35,532 nucleotides of DNA from a virus (IMGVR_UViG_3300034279_000062:1-35532); one strand, 5' to 3'; shown: positions 8,708 through 17,789, counted from the first letter of the stretch. Notes: generated from the sequence alone by a model not told the origin. Translations and numbers: made by a program.

Positions 8708-9691
8708 ATGCCTGATGTAGCAACCCCCACGACACCCGGTGGAACCAACATGCAGGGCTTGGCCGACTGGGCCTCGCCTTACATCACCAGTTACCTCGGC
8801 AGAGCGCAGGCCGAAGCGCAACAGCCCTATGAGGCCTACCAAGGACCCCTGACTGCTGGTCCCTCAGCCCTCCAGAACCAAGCCTTCTCTGGCATTGCCG
8901 GTCTGACTGTGCCTACGGGTATTGGTCAGGCGGCAACCACGGCGGGTAACTTTGCAACGCAGGCTGGGAACACGCAGTACAACGCGGTTGGCTCTGACTT
9001 TGGAACGCCGCAGGCCCAGCAGTACATGAACCCGTACCTGCAGTCTGCGCTTAACCCTGCGATGGAAGAAGCTCGCAGGCAGGCTGATATCTCGCGCATG
9101 GCCGACGCTGGCCGACTGACTCAGGCCGGTGCTTTTGGTGGTAGCCGCCAAGCCATCATGGAGTCCGAAGGTCGCCGCAACCTGATGGACAAGCAAAACC
9201 AGATGCTGACATCGGGCTACTCGACTGCGTTTGACAAGGCGCAGCAGCAGTTCAACGCCGACCAAGCACGCAAGATTCAAGAGAAGCAGTTTGGCTCCGA
9301 GCTTGGGCTCAGAGGTCTGCAGACTGGCATCCAAGGTGCCCAGACACAAGGCCTGTTGTCCGAGGCACAGAACAAGGCTGGCTTGGCCAACTTGCAGCAA
9401 CAACTCGCAGGCGGAGAAATCCAGCGCGGCATTGCTTCGGAAGGCGTCAAGGCCGATCTGGACGAGTACAACCGTCAGCGGGACGACCCGTTTAAGAAGC
9501 TGCAGTTTGAACGCGAAATGATTTCCGGCCTGCCAGTCGGCTCAGTAACAAACCAGACTCAAGGTTTGTCTGGGCTTGCTGCGCTGATTCAAGGCATGGG
9601 CGGAGCCGCTGCCCTCAACACTTCTTTAGCCGACAAAGAAAGCCCTCTGTACAAACTGCTTGGCAATCTCGGCTTTAACTTTGGTAGCTGA
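8708..9691 (+). CDS. Internal virion / ejection-type protein (327 aa)
   Basis: The N-terminus carries the block AYQGPLTAGPSALQNQAFSGI, followed by MNPYLQ, LNP.MEEARRQADISR and GAFGGSRQAIMESEGRRNL. I associate this series with conserved proteins of environmental podoviruses that lie next to very large virion genes. Residues about 115-280 are long Gln/Ala/Arg-rich helices with coiled-coil character. No enzyme motif is visible. By position it may be the analogue of the small internal core protein (T7 gp14 type), but sequence alone does not show that. AGGAATAACC precedes the ATG. Confidence 0.7.
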   Translation: MPDVATPTTPGGTNMQGLADWASPYITSYLGRAQAEAQQPYEAYQGPLTAGPSALQNQAFSGIAGLTVPTGIGQAATTAGNFATQAGNTQYNAVGSDFGTPQAQQYMNPYLQSALNPAMEEARRQADISRMADAGRLTQAGAFGGSRQAIMESEGRRNLMDKQNQMLTSGYSTAFDKAQQQFNADQARKIQEKQFGSELGLRGLQTGIQGAQTQGLLSEAQNKAGLANLQQQLAGGEIQRGIASEGVKADLDEYNRQRDDPFKKLQFEREMISGLPVGSVTNQTQGLSGLAALIQGMGGAAALNTSLADKESPLYKLLGNLGFNFGS

Positions 9692-9692
9692 T

Positions 9693-11318
9693 ATGAGCAT
9701 GAATCTGATCCAAACCCAAGAGCGCCTCAAGGACGTTCCATTGCAGGCCGTCATGCAGTACGTGAACGGCATGAACCCCGAGGTTCCGCCCTACATGGCG
9801 CTGTCCGAGCTGGACCGACGCAAACGGATACAGCAGCAGGCCCAAGCTCAGGCACCGCAAGGGACCGTCAAAGATCAGCTTGAGCAGCAGGTCGGCGGTG
9901 TTGGTGGGCTGATGCCTCCCGGTGCTCAAATGCCCGGCCAAGCGCAAGCTGCTCCGCAGGGTGCACCCCAAGGCGCTCCACAAGGAATGCCGCCCGGTAT
10001 GGCTCAGCGTGGTATGCCTCCCGGCATGCCGCCTCAAGGTGCGCCCGTACAAGCTGCCGGTGGTGGCTTGATGTCCTTGATGGGCAATCGCTACGCTCGT
10101 GGCGGCATGGTTGCGTTCGCGGAAGGCGATGAAGTTGAAGGTGACGACGGTGATGAGGAATCGACTGGCCCAGTGTCCATGACGCCCGCTGCTGATTTGG
10201 CTGAGTACAAGCGCATGATGGCCAGCAAGTTGGGGGAGAAGGTGCGTGCAACTCCCTCACCGTTGGAGCAGCGCAAGAAGATGATGGAGGAAAACCCCGA
10301 GGCCTACGGCATGCTCGCCAAAAAACCCGGGGAAGAGTACCTCACTGGCATCCAAGGCATGCTCCAGCAGCGCGAAGCCGAGGCTGAAAAGCAGCGCGGT
10401 GAGAACTCCCGCCTCAAGGAGCTAGGCACATACGCAGCCATCTCCAAAGCAGCGGAGGCCACTCGCGGGATGCGCGGTGGCAGAGGTTCCCAGATCGCAG
10501 CCATGCTCGGCAGTTTTGGCCAGCAGATGGGCGGTATCGAGAAGGAATCCGTTGGGCGCGAACAGGCACTGCGCGAGGACTTGCTCAAGCGTAGAGAACT
10601 CCAGAACGCCGCCAAGTTTGAGGTTGAGAAGCTGCAGATGGCACGGGCCGAGGGCGATGTCCAAGGCGAGCAGAAGCACACGGCCAACTTGGCCAAGCTT
10701 GAGAACGCCCTGCGTGTGTCACAGAACAGTCTGCTCAAGGGTGCCATCACTGGTGCTTACGGAGCCGCTGGTAGGGCGTACGCCGCCGATATTGCCGCCA
10801 AGGCCAAGATCAAAGCTGCGGGTATGCGCGGTGCATCGGAGAAAAAGCCGACTGATTTGGGCAACATGATCCAAATCGAGTTCGACGCACTGGTAGCCAA
10901 CGGAGCCGACGCGAGCGATCCGAACACAAAACGGATTGCGGCACAAAATGCTGCACGGGCTCTGAGCAAATCGGCAGGGTCTACTCGCGCCGAAACCGAG
11001 CAAATTAGGGACGCTAACACAGAGTTTTTGAACAGGACCATGTTGGACCGGCCTCTAAACAAGCTGCGCACAACCAACCCCCCAGCGTACGCAGCTCGGG
11101 TCAAAGAGATACGCGATGAAATTAAAGCCGAGTTTGGCGTTGAGCCCACTGCCCAGCCAAGAGTACAAGCAGCCCCCGGTGCCGCACCTAGCGCAAAGCC
11201 CGCCGCGACAAAGCCAGCAGTGGGTATAACCCCCGAACAATTTGATGCGCAATGGGCTAAACTAAAGCCCGGCCAAACACTGGTCGGGCCAGACGGCGAA
11301 ACGTACACCAAAAAATAA
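9693..11318 (+). CDS. Virion / ejection-type protein with PQG-rich linker
   Basis: The start at 9693, just after the upstream stop at 9689-9691, gives 541 residues beginning M-S-M-N-L-I-Q-T-Q-E-R-L-K-D-V-P. The N-terminal 60 residues are a compact helix pair (LDRRKRIQQQ), then a low-complexity Pro/Gln/Gly/Met linker (residues about 70-130). A G-G-G-L-M-S-L...YARGGMVAFAEGD block follows, which I know from other phage virion proteins. The rest is mostly charged helix. It ends in a small motif, T-P-E-Q-F-D-A-Q-W-A-K-L-K-P-G-Q-T-L-V-G, then PDGETYTKK, similar to C-terminal tags of other phage virion proteins. Its place directly before the giant gene suggests joint function in ejection. Confidence 0.7.
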   Translation: MSMNLIQTQERLKDVPLQAVMQYVNGMNPEVPPYMALSELDRRKRIQQQAQAQAPQGTVKDQLEQQVGGVGGLMPPGAQMPGQAQAAPQGAPQGAPQGMPPGMAQRGMPPGMPPQGAPVQAAGGGLMSLMGNRYARGGMVAFAEGDEVEGDDGDEESTGPVSMTPAADLAEYKRMMASKLGEKVRATPSPLEQRKKMMEENPEAYGMLAKKPGEEYLTGIQGMLQQREAEAEKQRGENSRLKELGTYAAISKAAEATRGMRGGRGSQIAAMLGSFGQQMGGIEKESVGREQALREDLLKRRELQNAAKFEVEKLQMARAEGDVQGEQKHTANLAKLENALRVSQNSLLKGAITGAYGAAGRAYAADIAAKAKIKAAGMRGASEKKPTDLGNMIQIEFDALVANGADASDPNTKRIAAQNAARALSKSAGSTRAETEQIRDANTEFLNRTMLDRPLNKLRTTNPPAYAARVKEIRDEIKAEFGVEPTAQPRVQAAPGAAPSAKPAATKPAVGITPEQFDAQWAKLKPGQTLVGPDGETYTKK

Positions 11319-11327
11319 GGGTTAGCT

Positions 11328-14300
11328 ATGGCGTGGACTCCCCCCAGCGATGCTGTAGAGGCGCAAGCGTCCTCTGATACTACCGCCAGCATGGGGTGGA
11401 CTCCGCCTTCTGATGCCATAGTAGTTCAACCTGCGGCCCTTACAGGCTGGACTCCCCCCGCCGACGCAGTAGTAGCAACTACGCCTAAGCCCGTTGACAC
11501 CCTCGACGCCAAACTCGCTGCGCAAGAGGCTAAACGCGCCCAGTTTGCTCCGGGCGAAGAGCTGAAAAAGGGTGCCATGAAAGCGGCTACCTCGGACTTG
11601 CCCTCCATGTGGGAGCAGGCGGGGATCATGAAAGACGTCGGTGCTGCACTGACGGTCAAGCAGCGCATGGACTTGTTCGACAAGATCGACAAGGGCGAAG
11701 TCACCAGCATGGACCAGTTGCGTGGGCTGGACCTGACAACCGGGCAGGGGCGCATGTATCTTGCCGCGCCCCCAGAAACACGCGAGAAGCTCAAAGGGCG
11801 ACTGACTTCTGAGCTGGCCAACCGCAAAGAGTTCGTGAAGGCGTCCATCGACACAATCAATGCGTACAAAGAAAACGCCAAGAAGTACGCCCCTCGGGTG
11901 GAGAAAGCGTCCGACATTGGCTCTGTTACCGACTTCACAAACTTCGTAGCCAGTAACGTCGGCTCTGGTGCCGTTCAGCTCGTCCCACTAATGCTTGCTG
12001 CTGCCACAACAGGTGGAGTGGGTCTGGGCGCGATGGGCGTTGGCATGGGCACATCCGAAGCTGTCGGCAACCGCTTGGAGTTTCTACAGAAAGAATTGGC
12101 GCAACTTCCCCAAGATCAACGCGCCGACGCCGTCATCAACTACCTCGAAAAGACTGGCGGTACGTCACTGGCCGTTGGTGTTGTGTCCGGTGCGCTCGAC
12201 ACGGTTCTTGGCCCTGCGGCGACTTTGGTCAAGCAGATGGCGAGCAAGACGCTCAAGGATCAGACCCGCAAAGAAGCTGCCAAGGCTGCGGTCAAGGAAG
12301 TGCCCAAAACTATTGCTGGCGAGGCTGTCACAGGTGGCGCACAAGAAGCTACTCAGATTGCCGGTAAGGTCGGGGTTGGTGAGCGGGACAAGTTCGCCAC
12401 CAAAGAGACACTGGTTGACGTGCTCAACGCCGCCGCTGCTGAAGCTGCGGGTTCCCTTGCTGGTGCCGGTGCAAACGTAGGTGTTGCCGCTCTTCGCGCA
12501 GAGGGCGCACAGCCCGAAGAAACCAGAGATCGCATTGACCCAACTATGGGGGATTTGGACGCAAAACCTCCAGCGCCCACCACCGAGGCTCGGATTGCTA
12601 AGCTGGTTGAGCAGTACCGTAGTAAACAAGGCTTGATGAAGGACGACGCCGAGATGTTGGCGCGTCGGACAGTTGCCGAGCAAGATGCAGAGGCCGCGAA
12701 AGCCGCCGAGGCGGTCGTGGAAGAAACACCCGCCGAGACGACAACTACGCCTACTGAAGAAACTCCAACCACTGAACTTGTAACTGAAGCTGCACCGACA
12801 CTGGAGTCGCTCACTGCCGACCTCATTGACCAAGGGTTGCCGGAAGATGAAGCGCGTGTGTTGGCCCAGATGCGCCTCGACAAAGAGAAGCCCATCGTTA
12901 CGCAGCCAGTGCAGGCTCCGTCGGCAATCATCAGCCGCGAGGCCCCTCCGACGCTGGAGTCCCTCACCACAGAATTCATCGACCAAGGGCTGACCGAGGA
13001 CGAAGCTCGCGTTCAGGCCCAACTGTTTTTGGATCGGAGCAAGAGTGCGCCAACTGAAGGAAGACAAGATGTTGCAAGACCTGACGCAGAGCCAAGTGGA
13101 ATCAGCACTGCAGTACCTGCACCTACAGCCGACGAGCTTTCCACCGCCAAGCGACCTGAAGGAACTAAACCCGATGGAGTGGTTCCTGCTCGACAGGATG
13201 CTGGACTGCCTACTGAAAGAGAAGGAGAGCAGCCAGTTGCAGTAGAAGAAACGGTAGAGAGACTAAATGCTTTACCTAGAGCCGTAAATGCAATACTGGG
13301 CGAAACTGAGCCCGCTGCAGTAGCCGAAGCCGAGCGGATCAAAGAGGAAGACGAGCGCAACGCCGCCTACGAGGCTAAGAAAGCCAAGGCGCAAAGTATC
13401 GCCAAGTCAAATGCAAGCACTGCGTTTGACCAAGTGGGTGAGTACGCCGACATTGATGAGGCACTGGATTCGTACCGCACAAACATGGCAGACACACTGG
13501 CGGAAGAAGGGCTCAGAGATGACCCCGACTACGACAATCTGCTCAACGCTGCAAACCGTGCATTTGACGCCGAAGTTAACAAGCAAAGAGGAACCACGAC
13601 CGATGGCACTGCGACCACTGAAACCGTCCAAACAGAAGAAAAAGGACAAGAAGCACCAGCAACCAAGCGAGGCCGTCCGATAACGCTTACGCCGGAGCAG
13701 AAGGCTCAGCGGGATAAAGAGCGCAAGGATGATCGAGCCTCTCGCGGTCGGCACGAGCGTGCAGTGAACAAAGCAGAGACGTCTCTGCAGAAAGCCCTGA
13801 CCCCGCTGGACGAAGGCGAGTTTGCCAACGACGCCGAGCTCAAAGAAGCTCAGGATGACCAGCGTGCCGAGCGCCGCAACGCGGTCAAAGAACTCCTGCG
13901 CGTGTCTGAGGAGTCCGGGCTCAAGCCAGAGGGCAAGCGTGCACGCAAGATTCTCAAGGATGCCAACATCCCCCAGACCGAGATCGACGACATCAAGCGT
14001 GGGCTATCTCGCGCCAAGAAAGCGCTATCGGACAAGACCAACTTGCTAGGTCCAGTCTCTTCTACCGAGCGCAAGGGCGCAGCGGTTACCAAAGCAGACC
14101 CAGCCTTCGCTGCGTTCAAGACAGGTGCACAGGCCATCGGCCACATCATCAAGACCGGCACCCGGTTCCAGAAAGCCGTCGCCCAGCGCCTGCGCAATTT
14201 CGTGCGTGACGTTGAGTTCGTTGTGCTCGAAAAAGATTCTGAAGTCCCTGCGCAGCTTCAGCAAGCCAAGTACGCAGACCAGTGGGAACGGTCACGCGCT

Positions 14301-17300
14301 CTGTACATCGAGAACTTCAAAACCGGCAAGCGCGTGGTCTACGTACGTGGCGCGTCGTTCGGCAACTCCCAAGGGGCCAATAACGTCACTGTGCTGCACG
14401 AGCTGCTGCACGCCGCCACGGTCAAGAAGATCGCACTGGCGCAGGAATACATCAACAAGGGCATCAACCTCAACACTCCGCTGGTACGTGCGTATCAGGA
14501 CCTGCTCGACACCATGCGGGCAGCGCAGGACCGTCTGATCGAGATGAGCGACAACGGTGAGGTAACCGAGGCCCTTGCTGATTTGTACGACAGCACAGAC
14601 GGAGACATCGTTGCAGACCCCCGCGAGTTCTTGGCGTACGGCATGTCGGACGAGCAGTTCCAAGAGTTCCTCATGTCTGCCGAGGGTGTGCAGGAAGACA
14701 CATCGTTCTTCACGCGTTTTGTGGACTCCATCCGCCGCATGTTCGGCATGGACGACTCGGACATCAACGCCCTGTCTGACCTCATCATCGCCACTGACTC
14801 TTTGCTTACTTCCCGTGTTCCTCGCAGCGAGAGCCTGCCCGGCACTGGATTGCTGTCGCAGGTCAAAAAGAAGTCGGCAAAGATTTCCGCCGCCGAGCGC
14901 AAGCTCCTGCGCAGCAAAGACGCACAGGAAATAACCGACGACATCGGCATACTCACAACACTGCGCGACCCCCAGTTGTTTGTGGATACGCTTGGCGCAC
15001 TGTGGAGCACGGCTAACGTCAAAAAGCTGCAAGCCCTGCTACCCTCAATCCAGACGAACAACTTGGTGGAGTGGGCACAGAACTTGGGCATACCTGAGCT
15101 GGGCCGCACTTGGCGCATGAGCCAAGACATGAGCGCGATGCGCAACAAGATGCTGGCTGCGTCTGCTGCCGTAGTGGACGAATGGCTGAAAATTCAACCC
15201 GGTGTAATCGGCAAGCTGCGCGGCAAGAAGAACGAGCTGACTGCACTGGCTGATGTCATGCACTACTCGACCGACCAACGGATCGACCCGACCAAGAGCA
15301 CCAAGGACCCCGTGCTCAACAAGATGTGGAACGCCCTGAGCCCACAAGCCCAGAAGGTCTACACCGAAGTCCGTGACTTCTACCAAGCGCAGTACGATTT
15401 GTACCGTGGGTTGCTCGACGCCCGTATTGCTGAGTCCAGCATTCCCGGCGAGATCGACGATCCAGACACGCCCAAGGGCCAGTTGATGGCGGAGATCAAG
15501 AAGGCGTACGAGAATGGCAAGGGCATGGCCCCGTACTTCCCGTTGATGCGCTACGGTAACTTCTGGGTGCGCGTCGGCAGCGGCAAGTCCAAAGAGTTCT
15601 ACATGTTTGAGAGCCAAGTGGCTCGGGAGCTGTTCATCAAGAAGCGCTTGCGCCAGTTGCAAGACGCTGGAGATAGCCGCACTGAAACACAGATGCGTGA
15701 AGACCAAGACCTCGACAGTGGTAACGAGCTGTCCGGTCTGCGCAAGTCCAGCATCGAGAACAGCACCATGCTCAAGAACATCTTTGAGCTGCTCGACGTG
15801 CCCGGGGCCAATCAAGACATTGACGCGCTCAAGGACCAGATATACCAGTTGTATCTGACCACGATGCCGGAGAACAATTTCCGCAGGCAGTTCATCCACC
15901 GCAAGGGCACTGCTGGTTTCTCTGGTGACGCACTGCGCAACTTCATCACGTCGTCCGTGAACATGGCGAACCAGTTGTCGCGGATCAAGTACGGCTACCA
16001 GATGCTCAACTCCATCGACACTGCACAAGCGTCGTTAGATGGAAACCCAGACAAGCCACGGCTGGAGATGCTGGTCAAGGAGATGGGCAAGCGCATCGAG
16101 ATGGACGTGTACCCGCAAGTGGACAGCCCGTTCCTGAACACCGCAGCCAACTTCTTGAACAAGTCGGCGTTCCTGTACTTCATGACCTCAGTGAAGACTG
16201 CCCTTGTGCAGCTCTCGTCGTTGCCTATCTTCGGTGTGCCTGTGCTCATGTCTCGCCACAACCCGTTGCAGGTGGCCAAGGAGATGGGTCGCTTCATGCT
16301 GGTCTACAACCAGTTCGGTGTGGTCAAGGACGGCAAGCTGGTGATGCCGACTATCGAGGCATCCAAAGAGATCAACATGAACGCAGACGAGCGTGCGGCT
16401 ATTGAAGCTATGCACGACCGGGGCATTGCAGAAGTCACGTTGACATACGACTTGATGGACCGGCAAGACAAGCCGACTACCAAGTATTCCAGTGCGTTCA
16501 ACACCGGGACCAACTTGCTGGGTGCACTGTTCCATCACACCGAGCGTATCAACCGCGAGATCATCTTCATGTCTTCGTTCCGCTTGAGCCGCAACGAGGG
16601 GATGAGTGTTGAGGACGCCATCGAGCAAGCGGTAAGCGATACGCACACAGCCCTTGGTAACTTCACAGCCCAGAACCGCCCACGTATCATGCGAGCCCCA
16701 GCCGGGCGCGTGCTGCTGCAGTTCAAGATGTTCCCGATGTTCTTGTCTACCTACCTGCTGCGTAACGGGTATCGCGCTACTGCCGGTATGGACGCAGCTA
16801 CAAAGAAGGAAGCGCGGATTCAGTTGATCGGCACTCTTACCATGTCAGCCTACCTTGCTGGCTACGTTGGTGTTCCCGGTGCAAGCATGGTGCTTGGTGC
16901 TATTCAGGCGTTTATCAATTCGATGCGGGACGAGGACGAGGAAGATGATCCACTGGAGAAGCGCGACTTGGAGTTCTGGTTCCGGTCGGTGTACTTGCCC
17001 AACCTGTTCGGTGATGTGAAGATCGGCGACCAAAAGCTCGGCGAGGTCATAGACGCAGGTGCTCTCGATTCGCTCACTGGGTACGACATGTCCAGCAGCA
17101 TGTCCATGAACAACATGTGGATGCCCGAGCTCAAGGAGCAGAAGACTGCACAGGCCACGATGATGGACTACGCCATGTCTCTCTTAGGGCCAAGCGCAAG
17201 CCTGTACCTCAAGCAGTTCCCTGCAGCCTACGATGACTTCGCCGCTGGCAGAACGCTGCAAGGGTTTGAGAAGCTGTTACCCGCCGCGCTGAGAAATCCC

Positions 17301-17765
17301 GTGGTTGCGTATCGGTACTCACAAGAAGGTGCGCGTACTTCCACCGGGGCTGTGCTCAAGGAAGCCGATGAGTTCACAAACGGGCAGCTTGTTGCTCAGG
17401 CTCTGGGTTTCCGTACCGAGGGTCTGGCCGCTGTGCAAGAGGCAAACTTCAAAGCCGAGGCGATACGCCAGAAAGTTGTGCAGGAGAAGGGCGCAGTACG
17501 TACCCGTCTGGACCGCGAGCTGGAGTTGGGTTCCGACGAGGGTGTGGACGACGCGATGGAGAAGCTGCTGAAGTTCAACGCCAAGAACCCGCAGTCGGCG
17601 ATCAAAGCCAATGAGCTGCCCAAGCAACTTCTCAACCGCGCCAAGCAACGTGCGATGTCCGATCGCGGGTTCAAGGTGGACAAGGACATGTACCCCTACC
17701 TCGCCGAGCTGCTCGACCTATCGCGTGAGAAGATTGAGCGGGAAGCCGCCAAGCCCGAGGAATAA
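11328..17765 (+). CDS. Giant virion/ejection protein with HExxH metallopeptidase motif
   Basis: At 2145 residues this is the largest gene here, probably the analogue of the giant internal proteins that podoviruses inject with their DNA (such as T7 gp16). It opens with three W-T-P-P-[SA]-D-A repeats, then helical and hydrophobic segments (about residues 211-240). A disordered Glu/Ala/Thr/Pro-rich linker (about 395-850) includes a duplicated 32-residue unit. Next comes a metallopeptidase-like region with H1024-E-L-L-H1028-A and a possible third ligand E1100 in D-P-R-E-F-L-A-Y-G. The C-terminal half is helical with two hydrophobic segments near residues 1615-1643 and 1834-1863 that could enter membranes. 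The ATG follows AAGGGTTAGCT. The protease role is inferred from the motif. Confidence 0.8.
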   Translation: MAWTPPSDAVEAQASSDTTASMGWTPPSDAIVVQPAALTGWTPPADAVVATTPKPVDTLDAKLAAQEAKRAQFAPGEELKKGAMKAATSDLPSMWEQAGIMKDVGAALTVKQRMDLFDKIDKGEVTSMDQLRGLDLTTGQGRMYLAAPPETREKLKGRLTSELANRKEFVKASIDTINAYKENAKKYAPRVEKASDIGSVTDFTNFVASNVGSGAVQLVPLMLAAATTGGVGLGAMGVGMGTSEAVGNRLEFLQKELAQLPQDQRADAVINYLEKTGGTSLAVGVVSGALDTVLGPAATLVKQMASKTLKDQTRKEAAKAAVKEVPKTIAGEAVTGGAQEATQIAGKVGVGERDKFATKETLVDVLNAAAAEAAGSLAGAGANVGVAALRAEGAQPEETRDRIDPTMGDLDAKPPAPTTEARIAKLVEQYRSKQGLMKDDAEMLARRTVAEQDAEAAKAAEAVVEETPAETTTTPTEETPTTELVTEAAPTLESLTADLIDQGLPEDEARVLAQMRLDKEKPIVTQPVQAPSAIISREAPPTLESLTTEFIDQGLTEDEARVQAQLFLDRSKSAPTEGRQDVARPDAEPSGISTAVPAPTADELSTAKRPEGTKPDGVVPARQDAGLPTEREGEQPVAVEETVERLNALPRAVNAILGETEPAAVAEAERIKEEDERNAAYEAKKAKAQSIAKSNASTAFDQVGEYADIDEALDSYRTNMADTLAEEGLRDDPDYDNLLNAANRAFDAEVNKQRGTTTDGTATTETVQTEEKGQEAPATKRGRPITLTPEQKAQRDKERKDDRASRGRHERAVNKAETSLQKALTPLDEGEFANDAELKEAQDDQRAERRNAVKELLRVSEESGLKPEGKRARKILKDANIPQTEIDDIKRGLSRAKKALSDKTNLLGPVSSTERKGAAVTKADPAFAAFKTGAQAIGHIIKTGTRFQKAVAQRLRNFVRDVEFVVLEKDSEVPAQLQQAKYADQWERSRALYIENFKTGKRVVYVRGASFGNSQGANNVTVLHELLHAATVKKIALAQEYINKGINLNTPLVRAYQDLLDTMRAAQDRLIEMSDNGEVTEALADLYDSTDGDIVADPREFLAYGMSDEQFQEFLMSAEGVQEDTSFFTRFVDSIRRMFGMDDSDINALSDLIIATDSLLTSRVPRSESLPGTGLLSQVKKKSAKISAAERKLLRSKDAQEITDDIGILTTLRDPQLFVDTLGALWSTANVKKLQALLPSIQTNNLVEWAQNLGIPELGRTWRMSQDMSAMRNKMLAASAAVVDEWLKIQPGVIGKLRGKKNELTALADVMHYSTDQRIDPTKSTKDPVLNKMWNALSPQAQKVYTEVRDFYQAQYDLYRGLLDARIAESSIPGEIDDPDTPKGQLMAEIKKAYENGKGMAPYFPLMRYGNFWVRVGSGKSKEFYMFESQVARELFIKKRLRQLQDAGDSRTETQMREDQDLDSGNELSGLRKSSIENSTMLKNIFELLDVPGANQDIDALKDQIYQLYLTTMPENNFRRQFIHRKGTAGFSGDALRNFITSSVNMANQLSRIKYGYQMLNSIDTAQASLDGNPDKPRLEMLVKEMGKRIEMDVYPQVDSPFLNTAANFLNKSAFLYFMTSVKTALVQLSSLPIFGVPVLMSRHNPLQVAKEMGRFMLVYNQFGVVKDGKLVMPTIEASKEINMNADERAAIEAMHDRGIAEVTLTYDLMDRQDKPTTKYSSAFNTGTNLLGALFHHTERINREIIFMSSFRLSRNEGMSVEDAIEQAVSDTHTALGNFTAQNRPRIMRAPAGRVLLQFKMFPMFLSTYLLRNGYRATAGMDAATKKEARIQLIGTLTMSAYLAGYVGVPGASMVLGAIQAFINSMRDEDEEDDPLEKRDLEFWFRSVYLPNLFGDVKIGDQKLGEVIDAGALDSLTGYDMSSSMSMNNMWMPELKEQKTAQATMMDYAMSLLGPSASLYLKQFPAAYDDFAAGRTLQGFEKLLPAALRNPVVAYRYSQEGARTSTGAVLKEADEFTNGQLVAQALGFRTEGLAAVQEANFKAEAIRQKVVQEKGAVRTRLDRELELGSDEGVDDAMEKLLKFNAKNPQSAIKANELPKQLLNRAKQRAMSDRGFKVDKDMYPYLAELLDLSREKIEREAAKPEE
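11334..11471 (+). repeat. Three tandem WTPPSDAV peptide repeats
   Basis: Copies lie at 11334-11357, 11397-11420 and 11448-11471 and encode W-T-P-P-S-D-A-V, W-T-P-P-S-D-A-I and W-T-P-P-A-D-A-V, separated by short unrelated linkers, right at the N-terminus of the giant virion protein. The DNA shares TGGACTCC at the start of each unit and then diverges at synonymous sites. A targeting or docking tag is a reasonable guess. Confidence 0.9.
12795..13043 (+). repeat. Duplicated 32-residue helical unit in the giant protein
   Basis: Two copies, 12795-12890 and 12948-13043, encode P-T-L-E-S-L-T-[AT]-[DE]-[LF]-I-D-Q-G-L and E-D-E-A-R-V-x-A-Q. They look like small UBA-like helical units set in the disordered linker. 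A looser third relative lies upstream, around the residues ARIAKLVEQYRSKQGLMKDD. The copies are 153 bases apart and differ at many third positions, so the duplication is not recent. Confidence 0.8.
13069..13245 (+). CDS. Embedded gene (58 aa) in +1 frame of the giant gene
   Basis: This frame starts at ATG 13069, preceded by AAGGA at a spacing of seven bases, and ends in TAG at 13243-13245. The product reads like a folded helical protein: L-T-Q-S-Q-V-E-S-A-L-Q-Y-L, then P-P-P-S-D-L-K-E-L-N-P-M-E-W and a leucine-rich amphipathic helix ending in K-E-K-E-S-S-Q. By my count 45 of 58 codons end in G or C, like normal genes here. In the host frame over the same bases only about 17 of 62 do, and the host peptide is low-complexity and rich in P, E, T and A. 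That inversion argues that the small frame is, or was, the selected one. Function unknown; it may still be expressed or may be a relic captured in the linker. Confidence 0.6.
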   Translation: MLQDLTQSQVESALQYLHLQPTSFPPPSDLKELNPMEWFLLDRMLDCLLKEKESSQLQ

Positions 17766-17789
17766 AAAACCCCCGGGCTTGCCGGGGGT
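17764..17789 (-). terminator. Rho-independent terminator ending the leftward transcript
   Basis: A perfect 8-bp stem, ACCCCCGG paired with CCGGGGGT (17769-17776 and 17782-17789), with a GCTTG loop. On the + strand the six A residues at 17764-17769 precede it and nothing T-rich follows. Read on the - strand, the stem is followed by TTTTTT, so it is a terminator for the leftward early operon, placed against the end of the late giant gene. Confidence 0.85.
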
